In this document: positions 58,513 through 64,000 of the stretch, one piece after another
Numbering within the stretch: the stretch's first letter is position 1
How the letters are laid out: every line of letters starts with the position of its first letter
Assembly (NCBI RefSeq): GCF_000719475.1
Contig: NZ_JOGO01000025.1
Location: forward strand, 20,850 to 84,849
Length of the DNA: 64,000 bases
Origin: Streptomyces sp. NRRL F-5630
GTDB lineage: Bacteria; Actinomycetota; Actinomycetes; Streptomycetales; Streptomycetaceae
Direction of reading: 5' to 3'
Program-made: the position numbers and the translations under genes
Notes under the pieces: model-generated
What the model was told of the DNA's origin: nothing
Seen by the model: only the letters and a program-made list of their open reading frames with translations
The model's database searches: none

Positions 58513-60582
58513 ATGACCGCGACTGCAACGCGCCCTCCCGTCCAGGAGTCCACCGTCCCCGCGCACCGCGGGGGCGCGGCGGCCCTCACGCTGGGGCTCC
58601 TCCTCGTCGTCGTGGCCTTCGCCGTCATCGACATCGCGCAGGGCACCTCGGACGTCGGCCTCTTGGACGTGTGGCACGCGGCGACCGGCGACGGCGACCA
58701 CACCTCCGCCTCCGTCGTCGCCGCCTCGCGCCTGCCGCGCGCGGTCGCCGGGCTCGTCGTCGGGCTCGCCCTCGGCGCCGCGGGGCGCGCGCTCCAGACG
58801 ATGAGCCGCAACGTCCTCGCGTCCCCGGACACGCTCGCGGTCAACGCCGGTTCGTACCTCGCTCTCGCGCTCTTCGCGGTCACCGGTGTCTCGGTCCCCC
58901 TCCTCGCCTCCTCCGGCGTCGCCTTCGTCGGCGCGCTCGCCGCCTCCGCCGTCGTCCTCGGCGTCTCCGGACTCGGCACGGGCACGGTCCGCCTCGTCCT
59001 CGCCGGCACCGCGCTGGCCCTCGGCCTCTCCGCCGTCACGCAGTCCCTCCTCCTGCTCTTCCCGCAGGAGACCGAGGGGCTGTTCCAGTGGAACCAGGGC
59101 TCCATCGCGCAGAACGGCTTCGACGGCATCCTCCAGATGCTCCCCGTCATCGCCGTCGCGCTCCTCGGCCTCCTCCTCGTCTCGCGCCGCCTCGACGCCC
59201 TCGCGCTCGGCGACGACGCGGCACGCGGTCTCGGTGTCTCCGTGGGACGTACGCGGCTGACCGTCGTCGTGCTCACCGCGCTGCTGGCCGCCGCCGCCGT
59301 CACGCTCACCGGGCCGCTCGGGTACGCGGGCCTGTGCGCCCCGGCGCTCGTCCGTCCCCTCGTCGCGCGCTACAAGGGCTTCGCGAGGACCCGCGCGAAC
59401 ATCCCGCTCGCGGGCCTCGTCGGCGCCGGGCTCGTCCTCGGCTCGGACGTCCTGCTCCGCACCTTCGTCACCGCCGACCGCTCCACCGGCATCCCGACGG
59501 GCACCGTCACGAGCCTGCTCGGCGCGGTCTTCCTCGTCGTCATGGCGGTACGGCTCAAGGAGGGCGGCGACGCGCGGGAGCCGGAGCGCACGCGCATCCC
59601 CGGCCGGGCCGCGTACCTCGTGACCCTGGCCGTCATCGGCGCCGTGCTCGTCGGCCTCGTCCTCGCGGGGGCCCTCCTCGGCGACCACGTGCTCCTCCTC
59701 GGCGACCTCGCCCACTGGGCCACGGGCCGCGCGGGCTCCGCGGTCTCCTTCGTCCTCGACACCCGCGTCCCGCGTGTCCTCTCCGCGCTCCTCGCCGGGG
59801 CCGCCCTCGCCCTCTCCGGCACCCTGGTCCAGGCCGTGACCCGCAACCCGCTCGCCGAACCGAGCGTGCTCGGTGTCTCGGGAGGCGGCGCGCTCGGCGC
59901 CGTCCTCGCGACGACCGCCGCGACGGGCATCGGAACGTGGGGCATCGCGGGCGCCGCCTTCGCGGGCTCCGCGGCGGCGGCCGCGCTCGTCTTCGGGCTC
60001 GCCGCGCGGGGCGGCTTCCGGCAGAACCGCGTGATCCTCGTCGGCATCGGGGTCTCGGCGGCGACGACCGCGCTCATCGGCCTGGTCATCGTCCTGACCG
60101 ACCCCTTCAACGCGACCAAGGCCCTGACCTGGCTCTCCGGTTCGACGTACGGGCGCGAGCTGCCCGACCTGCTGCCGGTCGGCCTCGCGCTCCTGCTGGG
60201 CGGCGGCGTCGCGGTGGCTCACCGCCGTGACCTCGACCTCGTCTCGGTCGACGACGACACGCCCCGGCTGCTCGGACTGCCGCTCCCGCCGCGGCGGCTC
60301 CTGCTGCTCGGCACGGCGGTCGTCCTGACGGCGACGGCCGTCGCGGCGGCCGGGACGATCGGCTTCGTCGGGCTCGTCGCGCCGCACGCGGCGCGGGCGC
60401 TGGTGGGGCGGCGGCACGCGCGCGTCCTGCCGACAGCCGTGCTCCTGGGGGCGTGTCTCGTGACGCTGGCCGACACGCTCGGGCGGACGGTGATCGCGCC
60501 CGCGCAGTTGGGAGCCGGGTTGATGACGTCGCTGGTGGGGACGCCGTACTTCATCTACCTGCTGGTGCGGACCCGGCGGTGA
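58513..60582 (+). CDS. Fused FecCD-type iron-siderophore permease (FhuB-like tandem)
   Basis: A 689-residue protein made of two FecCD permeases in tandem. The first half (~30-340) has RLPRAVAGLVVGLALGAAGRALQTMSRNVLASPDTLAVNAGSYLALALF and the second (~365-689) RVPRVLSALLAGAALALSGTLVQAVTRNPLAEPSVLGVSGGGALGAV, each with about 9-10 membrane helices. The conserved GFVGLVAPHAAR loop is in the second half; the first has GYAGLCAPALVRP at the equivalent place. Such fusions occur in FhuB. ATG at 58513. Confidence 0.92.
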   Translation: MTATATRPPVQESTVPAHRGGAAALTLGLLLVVVAFAVIDIAQGTSDVGLLDVWHAATGDGDHTSASVVAASRLPRAVAGLVVGLALGAAGRALQTMSRNVLASPDTLAVNAGSYLALALFAVTGVSVPLLASSGVAFVGALAASAVVLGVSGLGTGTVRLVLAGTALALGLSAVTQSLLLLFPQETEGLFQWNQGSIAQNGFDGILQMLPVIAVALLGLLLVSRRLDALALGDDAARGLGVSVGRTRLTVVVLTALLAAAAVTLTGPLGYAGLCAPALVRPLVARYKGFARTRANIPLAGLVGAGLVLGSDVLLRTFVTADRSTGIPTGTVTSLLGAVFLVVMAVRLKEGGDAREPERTRIPGRAAYLVTLAVIGAVLVGLVLAGALLGDHVLLLGDLAHWATGRAGSAVSFVLDTRVPRVLSALLAGAALALSGTLVQAVTRNPLAEPSVLGVSGGGALGAVLATTAATGIGTWGIAGAAFAGSAAAAALVFGLAARGGFRQNRVILVGIGVSAATTALIGLVIVLTDPFNATKALTWLSGSTYGRELPDLLPVGLALLLGGGVAVAHRRDLDLVSVDDDTPRLLGLPLPPRRLLLLGTAVVLTATAVAAAGTIGFVGLVAPHAARALVGRRHARVLPTAVLLGACLVTLADTLGRTVIAPAQLGAGLMTSLVGTPYFIYLLVRTRR

Positions 60583-60686
60583 CGGGGCGCGGCCTCGCAC
60601 CCGTCTGCTCGGTGCGGGATTCGCCCCCCGCCGGTTCGGTGCGGGACTCGCCCCCGCCGGCTCCTCCCGGAGCGGGCCCCGCGGGC

Positions 60687-61019
60687 TCAGGGGCGGTCGG
60701 GGCCCGTGGACTCCTGGGGGGACGGGAGGTCCGGAGGGCCGGGGAGGGACGGGGGGTCCGGCGCGTGATGGTCGGGGAGCGGGGACGGGGCCCGCAACCG
60801 CGGGCCCTCCGGGAGGAGTTCGTAGGTCCCGGGCGGGTCGAGGTCGTAGGTCGCGCTGCTCCCCGTACCCGAGAGGACCGCCTCCTCCTCCGCCTCCGAC
60901 AGCGCGATGCTCCTCTCCTCCGCCGGGGTCACCGCGACCGCGCGCTCCTCCGCCGGGGAGAGCGCGATGGCCCGTTCCTCCGCGTCCGACAGACCTATGC
61001 CGTCCTCGTCGTCACCCAT
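60687..61019 (-). CDS. Small acidic protein with four 12-residue repeats
   Basis: A 110-residue soluble protein. After MGDDEDGIG come four tandem units of about 12 residues: LSDAEERAIA, LSPAEERAVA, VTPAEERSIA and LSEAEEEAVL. The C-terminal half is Pro-rich. The ATG at 61019 follows a strong GGAGGAGG; an ATG at 61088 would be too far upstream of that site. I know of no family. The repeats would form an amphipathic acidic helix, possibly a binding surface. Confidence 0.6.
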   Translation of the reverse strand: MGDDEDGIGLSDAEERAIALSPAEERAVAVTPAEERSIALSEAEEEAVLSGTGSSATYDLDPPGTYELLPEGPRLRAPSPLPDHHAPDPPSLPGPPDLPSPQESTGPDRP

Positions 61020-61074
61020 CACGGCCTCCTCCGTCCCTTTTCGTATATCCCGTGACCAGACTGTGAACCCCGTG

Positions 61075-61104
61075 TTGACCGGTGTCACCCGTTCCGGTTA
61101 GGTT
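61075..61104 (+). promoter_or_regulatory. Promoter of the MFS transporter gene
   Basis: TTGACC (61075-61080) and TAGGTT (61099-61104) with an 18-bp spacer. Transcription would start near 61111, giving a leader of about 150 nt. A GCGTT/AACGC inverted repeat (about 61151-61170) lies in this leader. Confidence 0.6.
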
Positions 61105-61261
61105 CGTGCGGTACGGCTCCCGCGCCCCCGCGCACGGGCCCGCGACCGTAGGCGTTAACGTCAGTCAACGCGCTTCCAGCTTCCTGCCCAGCACGACACG
61201 GCAGGGGCGGCGCGTCGGCGTACCGCGGACCGTTGCCCCGCCGGGAAACGGAGCCCTTCCG

Positions 61262-62572
61262 GTGGTCGACAGCGCTCACCAGCCCACCGAGAGCACCGAG
61301 GACGAACCGCCCGGTTCCGCCCCCGTCCCCGCGCAGCGCCGCCGACGCTTCACCGTCGACACGACCCCGCTCCGCATCAAGCCCTTCCGCCGCCTGTGGT
61401 CGTCCACGGTCGTCACCGCGATCGGCAGCCAGCTCACGGCCGTCGCCGTCCCGCTCCAGATCTACGACGACACCGGGTCCTCCGCCCTCGTCGGCGTCGC
61501 GGGCGCCGTCGCGCTCGTCCCGCTCGTCGTCTTCGCGCTGTGGGGCGGCGCCATCGCCGACCTGCGCGACCGCCGCACACTGCTCCTCTTCAGCAACGCG
61601 GGCATCGCCGTCACCTCGCTCCTCTTCTGGGCGCAGGCGGCGCTCGGGACGCACTCGGTCGCGGTCCTGTTCGTCCTCCTCGCCTTCCAGCAGGCGCTGT
61701 TCGGCATCAACGCCCCCACCCGCACCGCCTCCGTCGCCCGCCTCGTCCCCGAGGCCCAGCTCCCCGCCGCGACCGCGCTCACCTCCACCGTGGCCCAGTT
61801 CGGCCAGATCCTCGGCCCGCTGCTCGCCGGGGCGCTCGCCCCCGTCCTCGGCATCTCGACGCTCTACCTCGTCGACACGCTCGCCCTCGTCATCGCCCTG
61901 TGGGCGGTGTGGAAGCTCCCGCCGCTGCCGCCCCTCAAGGCCGCCGCGCGCCGCGCGGGCCTCAAGGACGTCTTCGACGGCTTCCGGTACCTCTGGCCGC
62001 GCAAGCTCCTCCTCGTCTCCTTCGTCGCCGACATCGCGGCCATGGTCCTGGGGATGCCCCGCGCGCTCTTCCCGGAGATGGCCGACACGTACTTCGGCGG
62101 CGACGCCGCGCTCGGCGTGCTCTACGCGGCGCTGCCCGTCGGCGCCCTCCTGTGCGGCGTCTTCTCCGGGCTCTACTCGCACATCCGCCGCCACGGCGTG
62201 ATGGTCGTCCTCGCGGTCGCCGCCTGGGGCCTCGCCGTCGCGGGGCTCGGGCTCGCGCGCTCCCTGTGGCTCGCCGCGCTCATGCTCGCGCTCGCCGGAG
62301 CCGCCGACATGATCTCGATGGTCTTCCGCGGCGTCATCCTCCAGTCGGAGGCCACCGACGAGATGCGCGGCCGGATGCAGGGCGTCTTCACCGTGGTCGT
62401 CGCCGGAGGGCCGCGCCTCGCCGACCTGCTCCACGGCACGGTGGGCGAGGCGGTCGGCGCGCGGGGCGCGACGGTGGGCGGCGGGCTCCTCGTCGTCGTC
62501 GCGGTGGGCCTCCTCGCCGTCGTCGTCCCCGCCTTCTGGCGGTACGTGCCGGTCGCGGCCCGGCGCGAGTGA
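61262..62572 (+). CDS. MFS transporter (enterobactin exporter EntS-like)
   Basis: A 436-residue membrane protein with 12 probable helices. After a ~35-residue hydrophilic start comes FRRLWSSTVVTAIGSQLTAVAVPLQIYDDTGSSALVGVAGAVALVPLVVFALWGGAIADLRDRRTLLLFSN, the pattern of the EntS-like (MFS_3) drug or siderophore exporters. Given the iron importer 0.7 kb upstream it might export a siderophore, but no siderophore synthesis genes are nearby, and antibiotic export is equally plausible. GTG start at 61262 is preferred by ribosome-binding site; others upstream are possible. Confidence 0.87.
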   Translation: MVDSAHQPTESTEDEPPGSAPVPAQRRRRFTVDTTPLRIKPFRRLWSSTVVTAIGSQLTAVAVPLQIYDDTGSSALVGVAGAVALVPLVVFALWGGAIADLRDRRTLLLFSNAGIAVTSLLFWAQAALGTHSVAVLFVLLAFQQALFGINAPTRTASVARLVPEAQLPAATALTSTVAQFGQILGPLLAGALAPVLGISTLYLVDTLALVIALWAVWKLPPLPPLKAAARRAGLKDVFDGFRYLWPRKLLLVSFVADIAAMVLGMPRALFPEMADTYFGGDAALGVLYAALPVGALLCGVFSGLYSHIRRHGVMVVLAVAAWGLAVAGLGLARSLWLAALMLALAGAADMISMVFRGVILQSEATDEMRGRMQGVFTVVVAGGPRLADLLHGTVGEAVGARGATVGGGLLVVVAVGLLAVVVPAFWRYVPVAARRE

Positions 62573-62736
62573 GCCGGGCGCCCGCCCGGTCCCGCGCCGC
62601 GTTCTCCGTTGCCCGCGCCGAATTTTCTGTGCCGTTCCTGTGAAGGAAGCGTTTTCGCGGGTACGCGGGCCGCGTCCCGTCGCCTTGACGGGGCGTCACG
62701 AGACGGCCGGCAGCGGACCGGCGGAAGGGCGGGACC

Positions 62737-63477
62737 ATGACGACGAGGCGGACGCGGACCACGGCGGCGCTCGGGATGCTGTGCGCGGGAGCGCTCGCGC
62801 TCTCGGCGTGCGGGAACTCGGACGACGCGGACGAGGCGTTCAAGGGGCAGAAGGCCGACGACATCGCGGCGAAGGCCGTCGCCGCCACCGACAAGGCCCC
62901 CTCCGTCCACCTCAAGGGCACCGCGCACGTCAAGGGCGGCAACGTCGTCGAGATCGACATACGCGTCGACGACAAGGGCCACTGCACCGGCACGATGAGC
63001 GGCGACGGCGCCACGGCGGAACTGCTGCGCGACGGCGGCGACATCCTGATCAAGGGTGACAAGAAGTTCTGGACCAACTCCACCAAGGCGAGCGGTGGTT
63101 CCGGCGGTCAGGGGGCCCAGATCGCCGACAAGCTCGCGGGCAAGTGGGTCAAGGCGCCCGCGAACAGCGGCGACGCCTCGCTCTGCGACAAGAAGACCTT
63201 CCTCGCCTCCATGGACCAGGACAAGTCCGAGCGCCAGGGTCTCAAGCGGGGCGGCACGAGCGAGGTCGACGGCAAGGACGCGCTGGCGCTCAAGAAGGAG
63301 AAGGGCGGCAAGCGCCTCACGATGCACGTGGCCACCGAGGGCGAGCCGTACATCCTGCGCACCGAGACGAAGGGCTCCGAGCCCAACGACATGACCTTCT
63401 CCGAGTACGGCAAGAAGGTCGAGGTGCAGAAGCCCGCCGACGACGAGATCGTGGACCCCGCCAACCTCAAGGCGTGA
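62737..63477 (+). CDS. LppX/LprAFG-like lipoprotein
   Basis: A 246-residue lipoprotein with lipobox LSAC (Cys25). The mature part, APSVHLKGTAHVKGGNVVEIDIRVDDKGHCTGTMSGDGATAELLRDGGDILIKGDKKFW, resembles the U-shaped lipid-carrier lipoproteins LppX, LprA, LprF and LprG or their streptomycete relatives. It is rich in Lys and Asp. A clear hairpin follows the stop. Function unknown; a lipid-binding role is possible. Confidence 0.75.
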   Translation: MTTRRTRTTAALGMLCAGALALSACGNSDDADEAFKGQKADDIAAKAVAATDKAPSVHLKGTAHVKGGNVVEIDIRVDDKGHCTGTMSGDGATAELLRDGGDILIKGDKKFWTNSTKASGGSGGQGAQIADKLAGKWVKAPANSGDASLCDKKTFLASMDQDKSERQGLKRGGTSEVDGKDALALKKEKGGKRLTMHVATEGEPYILRTETKGSEPNDMTFSEYGKKVEVQKPADDEIVDPANLKA

Positions 63478-63485
63478 GCCGGTAC

Positions 63486-63512
63486 GGGCCGGGGGCCGCG
63501 TGCCCCCGGCCC
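63486..63512 (+). terminator. Hairpin terminator after the lipoprotein gene
   Basis: GGGCCGGGGGC (63486-63496) pairs perfectly with GCCCCCGGCCC (63502-63512) around CGCGT; 8 bp after the stop codon. Confidence 0.85.
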
Positions 63513-63687
63513 GGCGCGTGCCCCCTCCCCGCGCGCCCCCCTTCGCTCCCGTGCTCCTGCGTGTCGCGTGTCCCTTCCCCGGCGCGGTCGTTGCTCTGTA
63601 CGCCGGAACCGCTCCCGCCCCGCGCGGGACCTCGGGTCCGGCGCGGTTCGCGGTCCGGCGCGGGAGTGCCGGAGGAGGAGGGGGCGA

Positions 63688-64000
63688 ATGGCTGGCTGGA
63701 TCACGGCCGGGGTCATGGCGGCCACGGCGTTCTGCCCGTTGCCGGGCTACACAGGCGGGACCTCGGTGCTCATCGAGGGCGGCCCGGTGGGGGGACACCT
63801 CGTCGTCTGCACCGGACACGCGTGGGTCGAAATCAACGGGCACCACCATCACCACCATCACCACCCGCCCCGGCCCACCCCGCCCCCACCTCCCACCCCG
63901 CCGCCACCCCCTGAGCCCACCCCCACACCACCACCTCCCACGCCCCAGCCGCCGGAGCCCACGCCCAAACCCCCGGCGCCCACCCCGCCCCCCCCGCCGA
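63688..64000 (+). CDS. Histidine/proline-rich protein, partial at right edge
   Basis: The first 104 codons are visible. After MAGWITAGVMAATAFCPLPG and SVLIEGGPVGGHLVVCTGHAWVEING comes a run of eight consecutive histidines (residues 52-59), then a Pro/Thr/Glu-rich repeat tail (PPRPTPPPP, PEPTPTP) that continues beyond the window. The initial 15 residues may be a weak membrane or signal segment. Two cysteines (16 and 41) precede the run. A strong GGAGGAGGAG site lies 8 nt before the ATG. The native polyhistidine suggests metal binding. The family is not recognised. Confidence 0.65.
   Translation, partial: MAGWITAGVMAATAFCPLPGYTGGTSVLIEGGPVGGHLVVCTGHAWVEINGHHHHHHHHPPRPTPPPPPTPPPPPEPTPTPPPPTPQPPEPTPKPPAPTPPPPP

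Noticed and set aside
58285..60600. Long minus-strand frame opposite the FecCD permease
   Set aside because: Its Glu/Arg/Gly-rich translation is the antisense of membrane helices, a known artefact of high-GC genomes.
1..64000. CRISPR arrays, tRNA or rRNA genes, transposases, integrases, attachment sites
   Set aside because: I found no regularly spaced repeats with unique spacers, no cloverleaf or TpsiC motif, and no transposase or integrase sequence.

Overview
The window is from a high-GC actinobacterial chromosome, almost certainly a Streptomyces or close relative. Third codon positions are nearly all G or C, GTG and TTG starts are common, ribosome binding sites are AGGAGG-like, and 4-nt ATGA/GTGA/TTGA overlaps are frequent. 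The gene families are typical streptomycete ones: ScbR-type receptor, SepF-like protein, SigB/F-family sigma factor, DmdR/IdeR-type iron box and a cysteine leader peptide. I count 61 protein genes, two of them cut by the window edges. I see no rRNA, tRNA, transposase, phage gene or CRISPR array.

Layout. 1-6542 (minus): a sugar uptake and hydrolysis operon (solute-binding lipoprotein, two permeases, GH1 beta-glucosidase, start of a YicI-like GH31 alpha-xylosidase) with an upstream LacI-type regulator and two near-identical palindromic operators. 6729-10149 (plus): an ATP-grasp ligase and a CocE/NonD-type hydrolase, ended by a duplicated hairpin. 10427-11584: an aromatic-acid-exporter-like membrane protein. 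11792-15262: a tightly overlapping four-gene operon (acyl-CoA dehydrogenase-like, PIG-L deacetylase, SAM methyltransferase, family 2 glycosyltransferase) of unknown product. 15281-18871: basic amino acid decarboxylase, DUF6328-like membrane protein, STAS-like protein, HAD phosphatase. 18929-29282: a probable sulfur-acquisition region (cupin, Rrf2 regulator, DsbA-like protein, cysteine leader peptide, five-gene peptide-type ABC importer, NtaA/DszA-type flavin monooxygenase, alpha/beta hydrolase, FMN reductase).

29522-35750: secreted and envelope functions (trypsin-like protease, PspAB, HtpX, a small secreted protein, a secreted ParB-like protein, a GH64 beta-1,3-glucanase). 36057-46852: SigB/F-family sigma factor, SepF-like protein, AAA ATPase coupled to a MazG-like pyrophosphohydrolase, small conserved proteins, an F420-type oxidoreductase, arginine deiminase and ornithine carbamoyltransferase. 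46983-50726 (minus): HATPase anti-sigma-like protein, DUF4389 membrane protein, GT4 glycosyltransferase. 51192-53719: dihydroxyacetone kinase subunits DhaK and DhaL and a HAD phosphatase. 54319-56259: an orphan gamma-butyrolactone-receptor-like regulator and a fatty acid desaturase. 56469-60582: an iron-siderophore importer behind an iron box. 60687-64000: a small acidic repeat protein, an MFS transporter, a lipoprotein and the start of a histidine/proline-rich protein.

The best candidates for undescribed biology are the four-gene overlapping operon, the sulfur region with its leaderless cysteine leader peptide and a 12-bp motif shared by two promoters, the ATP-grasp/hydrolase pair, and the AAA-ATPase/MazG pair. 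All functions are inferred from sequence reading alone; no database search was run.
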